This document shows positions 35,950 through 44,254 of a stretch of DNA of 64,000 bases, piece after piece. A program made the position numbers and the translations under genes. Each line of letters starts with the position of its first letter. Position 1 is the first letter of the stretch. The DNA lies in NCBI RefSeq assembly GCF_002929335.1, contig NZ_PJIL01000004.1, positions 1 through 64,000 of the forward strand, given 5' to 3'. This stretch comes from Arthrobacter sp. Y81. Lineage in GTDB: Bacteria > Actinomycetota > Actinomycetes > Actinomycetales > Micrococcaceae. A model generated the notes under the pieces. It worked only from the letters and a program-made list of their open reading frames with translations, had not been told where the DNA came from and ran no database searches.

Positions 35950-36510
35950 TTACAAAACTTTGAAATAGTCGAACGGTTCCTTGCAGTCCTGGCAGACGTA
36001 CAGCGCCTTGCAGGAGGTGGAACCGAAGCGGGTGAGTTCCTTGGTGTTCAGGCTGGAGCATTGGGGACACTTCACAGCCATTTGCAGGCGGATGGGCCCG
36101 GCATGGCGGGCTGCATCCGAGCGGCCGGTGGGCGGCGCGATGCCATACTCCTGCAGCTTGGCCTTGCCGGACTCGGTCATCCAGTCCGTGGTCCACGCCG
36201 GCGAGAGCACCAGCTCCACGTGCACGTTGGGGTAGCCCTCCTTGGCGAACGCCGCGCTGAGGTCATCTCGGATGGCGTCCATGGCCGGGCAGCCCGAGTA
36301 CGTGGGCGTGATGGTGACCTGCACTGCAGGGACCATGCCGCCGTCGTCGAACACCCGGACATCCCTCAGGATGCCCAGGTCAGCGATGGTGAGCACCGGG
36401 ATCTCCGGATCGCACACCGTGGCGGCGAGGTCCCAGGCCTTCTGCTCCGGGGTTCTCGTGTCCGCGGGGGCGGCGTCCGCGGTGGGGTGGCTGACGTACA
36501 TGTCCGGCAT
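35950..36510 (-). CDS. paaD: phenylacetyl-CoA epoxidase assembly protein PaaD
   Basis: A 186-aa protein of the PaaD/SufT-like (DUF59) group. The N-terminal MIP18-type domain has CDPEIPVLTIADLGILRDV and TPTYSGCPAM. The C-terminal zinc-ribbon-like part has CPQCSS and CQDCKEPFDYFK. It is thought to help build metal centres of the epoxidase and is required for activity in other species. It is 2 bp from paaC and 15 bp from paaE, so all are cotranscribed. Confidence 0.9.
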   Translation of the reverse strand: MPDMYVSHPTADAAPADTRTPEQKAWDLAATVCDPEIPVLTIADLGILRDVRVFDDGGMVPAVQVTITPTYSGCPAMDAIRDDLSAAFAKEGYPNVHVELVLSPAWTTDWMTESGKAKLQEYGIAPPTGRSDAARHAGPIRLQMAVKCPQCSSLNTKELTRFGSTSCKALYVCQDCKEPFDYFKVL

Positions 36511-36512
36511 GG

Positions 36513-37439
36513 CTACCAGCTCGCCCCGGGGAACTGGCGGGCCAGGACCTGCATCTCGGCCACCATGAAGCCCAGGTGCTCGGAGTGCCTGCCCTGGCGG
36601 CCGCCACCGAGGGCGGCCGGAACCTGCGGAATGTCCAGTAACGCCTCGGCCAGGACCTCGCCGGTGAGGCGGTCAAAGTCCGCGCGCAGGCTGGAAGGCT
36701 CGACGGCGGCACCCGCCGCCGCGAGGCGGGCGGTGAGTTCGTCGTCGCGGAACAGCTCGTCGACGTAGGGCCAGATGACGTTGAAGCCGTGGATCATCTT
36801 GGCACGGGACTCGTCCGTGCCGAGGGCCAGGCGGAGCACCCACTGGGTGCTGTGGTCCCGGTGGTAGTCCACTTCCTTGACGGCCTTGGCGGCGATGCCG
36901 GCCAGGGTGGCGTCCGTGGACTCGGTGAGCCGGCGGTAGAGCTCGAACTGGTAGTAGCTCACCACGAACTGCCGGGCGATGGTGACGGCGAAGTCCCCGT
37001 TGGGCTGCTCGAAGAGTTCGATCGAGCGGAATTCGTCCTCGTCGCGGAAGTAGGCGAGATCGTCCTCGCTCTTGCCGTTCAGGCCGCCGGCGTAGCTGAG
37101 GAAGGAGCGGGCGTGGCCCAGCTGGTCCAGGGCGATGTTGCCCAGGGCGATGTCCTCCTCCAGCTCGGGAGCGCGGGAGATCCAGTGGCCCAGGCGCTGG
37201 GCCAGGATCAGGGCGTCGTCGCCAAGGCGGAGCGCGAGCTCGGCCGCGTCCTCGGTGGGCTTGGCGGCGCCGCGGCTGACGGCGAGCGCGATGTCCTCCG
37301 GGCGGAGGGCGTTGCCCGGCGTGATGCGGGTGGCGCTGGCGGTGGCGTCTCCGCTGGTGCCGGCGGTGGCGACGCCCACGGAGATGTCTCCGTGGCCGCC
37401 GTCGTGCGTTTCAGTCGTGGTCTCAGGTGACGTGCTCAC
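36513..37439 (-). CDS. paaC: phenylacetyl-CoA epoxidase structural subunit PaaC
   Basis: A 308-aa ferritin-like subunit that pairs with PaaA. Family stretches include LGHWISRAPELEEDIALGNI, QLGHARSFLSYAGGL and VKEVDYHRDHSTQWVLRLALG. An extended acidic and Ala-rich N-terminus of about 45 residues precedes the domain. It lacks the full iron-binding set, as expected for the structural subunit. The start overlaps the paaB stop by 4 bp (ATGA). Confidence 0.92.
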   Translation of the reverse strand: MSTSPETTTETHDGGHGDISVGVATAGTSGDATASATRITPGNALRPEDIALAVSRGAAKPTEDAAELALRLGDDALILAQRLGHWISRAPELEEDIALGNIALDQLGHARSFLSYAGGLNGKSEDDLAYFRDEDEFRSIELFEQPNGDFAVTIARQFVVSYYQFELYRRLTESTDATLAGIAAKAVKEVDYHRDHSTQWVLRLALGTDESRAKMIHGFNVIWPYVDELFRDDELTARLAAAGAAVEPSSLRADFDRLTGEVLAEALLDIPQVPAALGGGRQGRHSEHLGFMVAEMQVLARQFPGASW

Positions 37440-37738
37440 AGGTGCTTCACGCCCTCACTCTTGGTGTAGTACGTGGCGTGCCGGTAGTCCTTGCCCTGGG
37501 GCGACTCGAAGAACGAGCCCTTGGCGTCCGGGTCGCTGGAGGCGATGGCCTCCGCGGGGACAACCCAGATGGACACGCCCTCGTTGCGGCGGGTGTACAG
37601 GTCACGGGCGTTGCGCAGCGCCATCGCTGCGTCCGGCGCGTGCAGGGATCCCGCGTGCACGTGGGACAGGCCGCGGCTGGAGCGGACAAAGACTTCCCAA
37701 ATGGGCCAGACGTTGCCGGCGGGGGTTTCAGGGCTCAT
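37436..37738 (-). CDS. paaB: phenylacetyl-CoA epoxidase subunit PaaB
   Basis: A 100-aa subunit with the PaaB pattern [20 protein letters not shown], followed by [20 protein letters not shown] and [12 protein letters not shown]. It bridges PaaAC units in the larger complex. The start ATG 37738 overlaps the paaA stop by 4 bp, and the 3' end overlaps paaC. A longer open frame upstream lies within paaA and is rejected. Confidence 0.93.
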   Translation of the reverse strand: MSPETPAGNVWPIWEVFVRSSRGLSHVHAGSLHAPDAAMALRNARDLYTRRNEGVSIWVVPAEAIASSDPDAKGSFFESPQGKDYRHATYYTKSEGVKHL

Positions 37739-38742
37739 GCTGCGGATTCCTTCTCTGCTTGCTTGCGGGCGTAGGCGGCTGCTGCTTCGCGCACCCAGGT
37801 GCCGTTCTCGTGTGCTTCGCGGCGCCGTTCCAGGCGCTGGGCGTTGCAGGGGCCGCGGCCCTTCAGGACCTCGTGGAACTCGTCCCAGTCCAAGGGGCCG
37901 TGTTCCCACTTCTTGGTTTCCTCGTTGAAACGGATGTCCTTGTCGGGGAGGGTGAGCTCCAGGACCTTGACCTGCTCCATCATCATCCCGACGAAGCGGT
38001 TGCGCAGTTCGTCGTTGCTGAAGCGCTTGATGTTCCAGGCCATGGACTGCTTGGAGTTGGGTGAATCGTCATCCGGCGGGCCGAACATCATCAGGGCCGG
38101 GGCGTACCAGCGGTTCACGGCCTCCTGTGCCATCTGCTTCTGTTCCGGCGTGCCGTGGGAGAGTTCCAGCAGGATCTCGAAGCCCTGGCGCTGGTGGAAG
38201 GACTCTTCCTTGCAGACGCGGACCATCGCGCGGCCGTAGGGGCCGAAGGAGGCACGGCACAGCGGCACCTGGTTGGCGATGGCGGCGCCGTCAACCATCC
38301 AGCCGATGGCACCCATGTCCGCCCAGGTGCGTGCGGGGTAGTTGAAGATGGAGGAGTACTTGGCCTTGCCGTCCATCAGGTCCTGCATCATCTGGTCGCG
38401 CGGCTGGCCCAGGGTCTCGGCGGCCGAGTACAGGTAGAGTCCGTGGCCGGCCTCGTCCTGGACCTTGGCCATGAGGATGGCCTTGCGCTTCAGGCTGGGG
38501 GCGCGGGAAATCCAGTTGGCTTCCGGCTGCATGCCGATGATCTCCGAGTGCGCGTGCTGCGAGACCTGGCGGATGAGGGTCTTGCGGTATGCCGGGGGCA
38601 TCCAGTCGCGGGGTTCGATGCGCGAGTCATCCGCCATGACGCGGTCAAAGTACGCCTGACCTTCTGCCTCGTGCCGGGCTGCCTCTGCGAGCTGTTCAGG
38701 TGAAAGCTCAGCGGGCACTGACTGCAGGGTCTGCGATGCCAT
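37735..38742 (-). CDS. paaA: phenylacetyl-CoA epoxidase catalytic subunit PaaA
   Basis: A 335-aa di-iron oxygenase subunit that epoxidises phenylacetyl-CoA. Helices carrying iron ligands are visible in [17 protein letters not shown] (ExxH) and [17 protein letters not shown] (ExxH). Family motifs [20 protein letters not shown] and [14 protein letters not shown] are intact. It is the first gene of the paa operon. A PaaR-type operator lies 28-49 bp upstream of its ATG, so it should be induced by phenylacetyl-CoA. Confidence 0.95.
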   Translation of the reverse strand: MASQTLQSVPAELSPEQLAEAARHEAEGQAYFDRVMADDSRIEPRDWMPPAYRKTLIRQVSQHAHSEIIGMQPEANWISRAPSLKRKAILMAKVQDEAGHGLYLYSAAETLGQPRDQMMQDLMDGKAKYSSIFNYPARTWADMGAIGWMVDGAAIANQVPLCRASFGPYGRAMVRVCKEESFHQRQGFEILLELSHGTPEQKQMAQEAVNRWYAPALMMFGPPDDDSPNSKQSMAWNIKRFSNDELRNRFVGMMMEQVKVLELTLPDKDIRFNEETKKWEHGPLDWDEFHEVLKGRGPCNAQRLERRREAHENGTWVREAAAAYARKQAEKESAA

Positions 38743-38769
38743 GGTTGCTCCTATGCATATCCGATAAAT

Positions 38770-38791
38770 AATTACCGACCGTTCGTTCAGG
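38770..38791 (-). promoter_or_regulatory. PaaR-type operator upstream of paaA
   Basis: These 22 bp fit the imperfect palindrome I recall for actinobacterial PaaR, with core ACCGNNCGNNCGGT. Here the core reads ACCGACCGTTCGTT, and 13 of the 16 fixed positions of the recalled 22-bp motif match. Position just before paaA supports repression relieved by phenylacetyl-CoA. The cognate TetR-type paaR gene is not in the window. Confidence 0.7.
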
Positions 38792-38869
38792 ATATGCGGA
38801 AGCCGTGAGATGCGTCAAGGAGGCCGGGCGCGCCGCAGCAGAGGGAACTTCCAAGCGGGCGTTCGTTTT

Positions 38870-39769
38870 TCAGGGGCGGTGGGCGTCCTGCGGCTGGGTT
38901 GTGCGGGCGACGGCCTGGATTCGTTCTGTTGCGGCCCAGCTGGCGAGCAGTCTCAGCCGTTCATCGGAGGGGGATCCGGGCACGGCCGGGTAGACGGTGA
39001 GGGTGAAGCCCGGATCCTCAGCGAGCTCCATGGCTTCGTAGGGGAGTTCGAGTTCCCCGACCACCGGGTGGCGGAAGACTTTTGTCCCGGCGTAGTGGCG
39101 CCGGACGTTGTTGGCCGCCCAGCGGGTCCGGAATTCCTCGCTGCGCACTGACAGTTCGCCGACGAGGTCGGCCAGGCGCTTGTCGAAGGGGTTGCGCCCG
39201 CTCTGCGTCCGCAGGATGGCCACGTTCGTGTTGGCCGCCAGCTCCCAGTTGGGGTAAAAGTCCCGGGCTTTGGAATCGAGGAAGATGAAGCGGGAATGGT
39301 TGGCGGGCCGCGCCGGACCGCGGTACATCTCCGAGTACAGGGCGTAGCCGAGCTGGTTGGCCGCCACGATGTCCATGTGGTGGTTGCCGATGAAAGCCGG
39401 CGCAGCGGTAATGGCGTCCAGCATGAACTGCAGGGCGGGGCGGACGGTTCCGCTTTGGAGCGGACGGCGCTGGCTCCTGCCGGACGGGCTGGCTGCACGG
39501 GCCAGGTTGTAGAGGTGGTCCCGTTCGGCCTCGTCCAGCTTCAGTGCCCTGGCGATGGCGTCGAGGACGCTTTCGGACGTGCCGGCGAGGTTCCCGCGTT
39601 CAAGCTTTGTGTAGTAGTCCACGCTGACGCCGGCGAGCATGGCCACCTCTTCACGGCGCAGGCCGGCGACCCGGCGTCGTCCGCCATAGAGCTTGAGCCC
39701 GGCCATTTCGGGAGTGATCTTTGCTCGTCTTGAGGCGAGGAACTCGCGCACTGCCATCCTGTTGTCCAC
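38870..39769 (-). CDS. XRE-family regulator with MmyB-like ligand domain
   Basis: A 299-aa regulator. The helix-turn-helix (about 30-90) includes GLRREEVAMLAGVSVDYYTK and LERGNLAGTSESVLDAIARAL. The C-terminal MmyB-like PAS domain follows (APAFIGNHHMDIVAANQLGY, then NPFDKRLADLVGELSVRSEE). Such proteins are common in actinobacteria and often control a neighbouring oxidoreductase or exporter. It is divergent from the MFS exporter at 39907 with 137 bp between them, so it probably regulates that gene. Its ligand is unknown, possibly a fatty acid or drug. Confidence 0.85.
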   Translation of the reverse strand: MDNRMAVREFLASRRAKITPEMAGLKLYGGRRRVAGLRREEVAMLAGVSVDYYTKLERGNLAGTSESVLDAIARALKLDEAERDHLYNLARAASPSGRSQRRPLQSGTVRPALQFMLDAITAAPAFIGNHHMDIVAANQLGYALYSEMYRGPARPANHSRFIFLDSKARDFYPNWELAANTNVAILRTQSGRNPFDKRLADLVGELSVRSEEFRTRWAANNVRRHYAGTKVFRHPVVGELELPYEAMELAEDPGFTLTVYPAVPGSPSDERLRLLASWAATERIQAVARTTQPQDAHRP

Positions 39770-39906
39770 TCGTCCACGCTACCGCTCAGGAGCTTCCCTA
39801 GGGAGGTACTGCCAGAACCCGGATCAGCAGGGCACTCGCTACGGATGACGTGTCCCTGTTGCATTGAACGTGAACGGGTTATCCCCACAATGCGAACGGA
39901 GCCAGC

Positions 39907-41151
39907 GTGACAGCCATCGACACACCGACGTCCACACCTGCACAGACCGTCGGCCGCCCACTGGCGACGGTCCTCGGCCTGCTGACAATCTTCGGTCCGA
40001 TCTCCATGGACCTTTACCTGCCGGTTCTGCCGGCGCTCACCGCCGAACTCCAAAGCACGACGTCGGTAGCCCAGCTGACCATCACGGCCTGTCTGCTTGG
40101 ACTCGCGATAGGGCAGCTCATTGCCGGCCCCCTCTCGGACCGTTTCGGCCGCCGGACGCCGCTGCTCATCGGCGTCATCGCCTACACCGTCACCTCGGCC
40201 CTGTGTGCGCTCAGCCCGACCGTCGAGACGCTCATCGCCGCCAGGTTCGTCCAGGGACTCGCGGGCGCAGTAGGCATTGTGATCGCGCAAGCGGCCGGAC
40301 GGGACGTCTACTCGGGCGGCAAGCTGCTCCGCTACTACGGCCGCCTGACCGTCCTCGGTGGAGTAGCCGCCATCATCGGCCCCGTCATCGGAGGCCAGCT
40401 GGCAACGGTCACCGACTGGCGCGGGGTCTTCCTCTTCCTCGCAGCCGTGGGCGTAGCCATCCTCGGAGCATCCCTGGTGATCTTCCGGGAGACGCTGCCG
40501 GCAAACCGGCGCACCACCGGAGGCCTCTCCCATACGCTGAGCGACTTCCGCCGCCTGCTCGCCGACCGGGTGTTCGTGGGAGCGGTTCTGATCACCGGCT
40601 TCACCTACGCCGCCATCTTCGCCTACCTGAGCGGGGCAACGTACATCCTGCAAGGCGTGTACGGGCTCTCACCCCAGGGCTACTCCTTTGCATTCGGCCT
40701 GAACTCGCTGGGCTTCGTGATCTTTGGATTCATCGGCGGCCGCCTGTCCGAACGGTGGTCCGAACGGGGAACCCTCGCAGTGGGACTGGTCATGACCGTT
40801 TCAGGCGCCCTCGGCCTCCTCGCCACCGCACTCCTGCACCTGCCGCTCATCGCCATCATCCTGTCCCTGTTCACCATGGTCAGTGGTGTGGCCGTGACCA
40901 GTCCCCCGGCCACGTCCCTGGCGCTCAAGGACTATCCCGACATCGCGGGCACAGCCTCCTCACTCCTGGGCCTGGCCCGGTTCGCGTTCGGCGGCCTCGC
41001 CGCTCCCCTGGTGGGCATCGGCGGAGCCAGCGACCCGGTGCCGTTCGGCATCGTCGCTGCCGTTGCCGCGGGGGCGGCAGCACTCAGCCTGGGGCTGGTG
41101 CGGAGGCAGCACGGAAAGGCAAACCCGAACACGACCGTCAAGGAGAAGTAG
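39907..41151 (+). CDS. Bcr/CflA-like MFS drug exporter
   Basis: A 414-aa transporter with 12 predicted membrane helices. The DHA1 subfamily signs are clear: GPISMDLYLPVLPAL in helix 1 (Asp and Pro-rich Bcr motif), motif A GPLSDRFGRRTPLL, and motif C-like GVAAIIGPVIGG. Members pump drugs such as bicyclomycin or florfenicol, or dipeptides, out by proton exchange. GTG 39907 is the start. It is divergent from the XRE/MmyB regulator. A hairpin terminator follows. Confidence 0.87.
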   Translation: MTAIDTPTSTPAQTVGRPLATVLGLLTIFGPISMDLYLPVLPALTAELQSTTSVAQLTITACLLGLAIGQLIAGPLSDRFGRRTPLLIGVIAYTVTSALCALSPTVETLIAARFVQGLAGAVGIVIAQAAGRDVYSGGKLLRYYGRLTVLGGVAAIIGPVIGGQLATVTDWRGVFLFLAAVGVAILGASLVIFRETLPANRRTTGGLSHTLSDFRRLLADRVFVGAVLITGFTYAAIFAYLSGATYILQGVYGLSPQGYSFAFGLNSLGFVIFGFIGGRLSERWSERGTLAVGLVMTVSGALGLLATALLHLPLIAIILSLFTMVSGVAVTSPPATSLALKDYPDIAGTASSLLGLARFAFGGLAAPLVGIGGASDPVPFGIVAAVAAGAAALSLGLVRRQHGKANPNTTVKEK

Positions 41152-41169
41152 CTGTCGGTTCGTTCATAC

Positions 41170-41204
41170 AAGTGGGGGCTCGTCCAAAGGGCGGGCCCCC
41201 ACTT
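41170..41204 (+). terminator. bidirectional terminator between the exporter and ALDH genes
   Basis: Arms 41170-41185 (AAGTGGGGGCTCGTCC) and 41189-41204 pair around an AAA loop, with two G-T pairs. A T-rich stretch (CCGTTTGTT) follows on the plus strand. It separates two convergent genes. Confidence 0.8.
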
Positions 41205-41224
41205 CCGTTTGTTCCCGCCTGGTT

Positions 41225-42700
41225 TTAGAGGCGGGTGACGCCGATTGTGTGGTCGGTGGTGAACTCCTCGATGGCCCAGTCGCCGTTAAAGCGACCCAAT
41301 CCGGAGTTGCGTTGCCCGCCGAAGGCAACGTGGGCTTCATCCTGGATTGTCATCTCGTTGATGAAGGTCATACCGGCCTTGACCTTGTGGGCGAACTGCA
41401 GGCCGCGGTCGAGGTTCTGGGTAAAGACCGCGCTGGAAAGACCGTAGGCGTGGTTGTTGGCGAGGTCAAGGGCGTGATCCTCGTCCTCGGCTCTCAGGAT
41501 GGCGACCATGGGGCCGAAGATCTCCTCGCGGGCGATCTCCATGTCAGGGGTGACATCGGCGAAGACGTGCGGGGGCACGACCCGACCGCTGATCTCGCCT
41601 TCGACGACGGTGCGGGCGCCGGCCTCCCGGGCCCATGCGATTTTCTGCTTGAGTCCTGCAAGCTGGGAGTCGTTTACCACAGGGCCCACCAGGGTGCCCT
41701 CGGCAGTGGGGTCGCCGTACGAAACGGACGAGGCAGCCTCGGCGAAACGGGAGACGAACTCCTCGTAGACCGGGGCTTCGACGATGATTCGGTTGACGGA
41801 CATGCAGATCTGGCCGGAGTGCAGGAAAGCGCCCGGGACGGCGGCGGCCACGGCCGCTTCGAGGTTGGCGTCGTCGAGAACCACCAAGGGGGCGTTACCG
41901 CCAAGCTCCAGGGCCACTTTCTTCAGGTGTTCGCCGCTGGTGGCCACTGCACCCACGTTCTGTCCAACCGGGGTGGAACCGGTGAAGGAAATCAGTCCCG
42001 GCACAGGGTGGGCTACGAAGTCGTCACCGATCTCCGAGCCGGCACCGATGACAGTGGAGAGCACTCCTGCCGGCAGGCCTGCTTCCTCGAAGATCCGTGC
42101 CAGGATGAGCGCGCCGGTAACAGGAGTGTCACTGGCCGGTTTGATGACAACGGCGTTACCCAGGGCCAGGGCCGGGGCGACAGACCGCTGGGACAGGTGC
42201 AGTGGAAAGTTCCAGGGGCTGATCACGCCCACCACACCGATCGGCTTGCGGTAGACGCGCATCTCTCGGTTGGGGGTGTTGGAGTCAAAGATCCTGCCGT
42301 GGACCCGAGTGGGAAATGATGCCGACTCCTGCGTGATTCCGACGGCGAGGGAGACCTCGATGTTGGCCTTCAGGAAGGTGGAACCGGACTCGCGTACCAG
42401 CCAGTCCACGATTTCTTCGCGGCGCTCCTCGAGGATCTGCGCGGCACGGCGCATCACCTTCTGGCGCTCGGCCGGCGGCAGGGCGGCCCACCCGGTCTGG
42501 GCCGCCTCGGCGGCCCGGTAGGCGTCGTCGACGTCTGCGACGGAAGCCTGACGGATGGTGGTCAGTACGCTGTCGTCGTAGGGGTTGGTCACGGTGAGGG
42601 TCTTCGCCGACTGGCCCTCACGCCACTTTCCGGCGATGTATTGCAGGGTAGCGGACTGGCCGGCGAATGTAGCCGGGGCTTCGATGGTGGAGATGGTCAT
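41225..42700 (-). CDS. aldehyde dehydrogenase, probably vanillin-type
   Basis: A 491-aa NAD(P)+ aldehyde dehydrogenase. Seen motifs are [18 protein letters not shown], the general base Glu in [13 protein letters not shown] and the catalytic Cys in [14 protein letters not shown]. It resembles benzaldehyde/vanillin dehydrogenases that oxidise aromatic aldehydes to acids. Context supports this: 43 bp upstream is a carotenoid-oxygenase-type gene that could yield vanillin. ATG 42700 has GGAG nine bases before it. It is the last gene of the three-gene aromatic operon. Confidence 0.85.
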   Translation of the reverse strand: MTISTIEAPATFAGQSATLQYIAGKWREGQSAKTLTVTNPYDDSVLTTIRQASVADVDDAYRAAEAAQTGWAALPPAERQKVMRRAAQILEERREEIVDWLVRESGSTFLKANIEVSLAVGITQESASFPTRVHGRIFDSNTPNREMRVYRKPIGVVGVISPWNFPLHLSQRSVAPALALGNAVVIKPASDTPVTGALILARIFEEAGLPAGVLSTVIGAGSEIGDDFVAHPVPGLISFTGSTPVGQNVGAVATSGEHLKKVALELGGNAPLVVLDDANLEAAVAAAVPGAFLHSGQICMSVNRIIVEAPVYEEFVSRFAEAASSVSYGDPTAEGTLVGPVVNDSQLAGLKQKIAWAREAGARTVVEGEISGRVVPPHVFADVTPDMEIAREEIFGPMVAILRAEDEDHALDLANNHAYGLSSAVFTQNLDRGLQFAHKVKAGMTFINEMTIQDEAHVAFGGQRNSGLGRFNGDWAIEEFTTDHTIGVTRL

Positions 42701-42743
42701 GGGGTGTCGCTCCTGTTCAGGTTATGCGGGAAGTATGGCTGGA

Positions 42744-44198
42744 CTAGTTGGTGTGTTCGCTGGCCAGGACCCGGAGGGAGTCTTCGATCTGCTCGCGGTC
42801 GGACCAGCTGCCGTGGAAGCCGAAGGGAATGCGTCCGGGCAGCTTCACCCTGGCGAGCGGGGTGCGGCCGAAATCCGCGGTGTCATAGATGCACAGCTCT
42901 GATAGCTCCGTCTGGCGGTTCCACCAGATGGAGAGCAGGTAACCGTCGTCCTCATTCACGGCCCCGGCCCGTGGTACGAAAATCGGCTCGGAGGGATTGG
43001 TGAGGTCATCCAGCCCCTCGATGACCGTGACGGTTTCCTTGTCCAGGTCGGTCTTGGCCAGGCCGTCACTCATGGTGTCGGCGTCCCGGCCACGGGTGGT
43101 GGCGAAGTAGCCGAATTTGTGTTCCAGGCCGACCTTGTTCGGGTTGATGGCCGGGAATTCACCGGCAATGTGACTGGTGGCCTGGTTGGCCACCCGCCCG
43201 GTGGCGGTGTTGACGGTCCAGCGCCACGGGATCGCGTTCATGAACCACTCGTGCGAGTCCACGGGCCGGGTGATACGGTCCGCCGGGGTGCCGAAGCGCT
43301 CCTTGATGCGCGGGGCCTCGATGACGATCTCATTGCCTCGCTCGTAGGCATTGAAGAAGTGGGTCGGGAAGAACGTCTCATCGACCCGGTAGGTGCGCAC
43401 TTCGTGGGTCGTCCGGTGCATCGTCACGATCTCGACGCCGTTGTTCGTTGCGGCGGGATCCCACACCAGGCCCGGCTTGCCCCGGCCGATGTTGGGTGCC
43501 AGGAACAGTCCCGGGGTGACGAAGAAGATCGCGTAGTTCTTGCTCACGGCGAAGTCGTGGAACATCGAGGGGGCACTCGTGCTGAAGGCGAAGGTGTCGA
43601 GGACCTTGCCGTGCCGGTCTGCCTCGTACCAGGTGACGTTGGTACCCATGTAGGAGTAGAAGAGCATATTGCCGGTGTCCGGGTCGAGCTTGTAGTGGGC
43701 GGTGCAGGTGAACGGGACATCGCCGTTGAAGTCATATGTCCCGAACGTTTCCAGAGACTGCGGATTCATCTGGTGCGGCAGGCCGCCCTCGAAGAATACG
43801 AGCAGCCGGTCGGCGAGGACGCCGACATTGGTGTTGGGCACGTTCTTCATGGGCGGGGCGCCGGCCGGCAGCGATGGGGCGGTACCGCCGTTGACGAACC
43901 CGGAGTAGACCGCCTCCCCCGCCTCCATCTCGACTTTGAGCGCGTCGGTCATGACCCATTTGTTCCGGTAGGCGGCCTTGCCGTCACGCAGATACGTTGC
44001 GTAAACCATGCCGTCACCTTCGAACCAGTGGTAGCGGTCCGTGTTGCGCGGCTTGAACTTGGGGTTGGACCCGGTGCGGAACAAGGCTCCGTCCAGGTCA
44101 TCGGGAATCTTGCCGATGACCTCCAGGTCGAAGGCTTCGGTCTCCTCATGCCAGGGGGTGAAGGGGCCGTTGAGGAACTTGTTGTCTGTCTCCCACAT
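42744..44198 (-). CDS. carotenoid-cleavage-type oxygenase (isoeugenol/lignostilbene oxygenase-like)
   Basis: A 484-aa non-haem iron oxygenase. Four His ligands of the beta-propeller are placed as expected: His168 (TCTAHYK), His214 (MFHDFA), His280 (FFPTHFF) and His462 (FHGSW). Family members split alkene bonds next to phenol rings, for example isoeugenol to vanillin or lignostilbenes to two aldehydes. Neighbours encode an EUGO-like oxidase and an aldehyde dehydrogenase, so the substrate is probably a lignin-type phenylpropanoid; apocarotenoids are less likely. ATG 44198 follows AAAGG. It is second in the operon. Confidence 0.87.
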   Translation of the reverse strand: MWETDNKFLNGPFTPWHEETEAFDLEVIGKIPDDLDGALFRTGSNPKFKPRNTDRYHWFEGDGMVYATYLRDGKAAYRNKWVMTDALKVEMEAGEAVYSGFVNGGTAPSLPAGAPPMKNVPNTNVGVLADRLLVFFEGGLPHQMNPQSLETFGTYDFNGDVPFTCTAHYKLDPDTGNMLFYSYMGTNVTWYEADRHGKVLDTFAFSTSAPSMFHDFAVSKNYAIFFVTPGLFLAPNIGRGKPGLVWDPAATNNGVEIVTMHRTTHEVRTYRVDETFFPTHFFNAYERGNEIVIEAPRIKERFGTPADRITRPVDSHEWFMNAIPWRWTVNTATGRVANQATSHIAGEFPAINPNKVGLEHKFGYFATTRGRDADTMSDGLAKTDLDKETVTVIEGLDDLTNPSEPIFVPRAGAVNEDDGYLLSIWWNRQTELSELCIYDTADFGRTPLARVKLPGRIPFGFHGSWSDREQIEDSLRVLASEHTN

Positions 44199-44218
44199 GG
44201 TGGTGCCTTTCGGTCTCT

Positions 44219-44254
44219 GAGTTCTTGGGGTTCTTGGAGTTCTAGGAGTTCTTG
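44219..44254. repeat. four 9-bp tandem repeats at the VAO-like gene end
   Basis: Units GAGTTCTTG, GGGTTCTTG, GAGTTCTAG and GAGTTCTTG run end to end. They code 'KNS' steps at the oxidase C-terminus, and the third unit holds the stop codon (TAG on the minus strand). The repeat continues past the stop. Confidence 0.8.

Noticed and set aside
34228..36768. 846-codon plus-strand ORF opposite paaE, paaD and paaC
   Set aside because: GC-rich antisense frame; the minus-strand genes have full family motifs and tight operon junctions.
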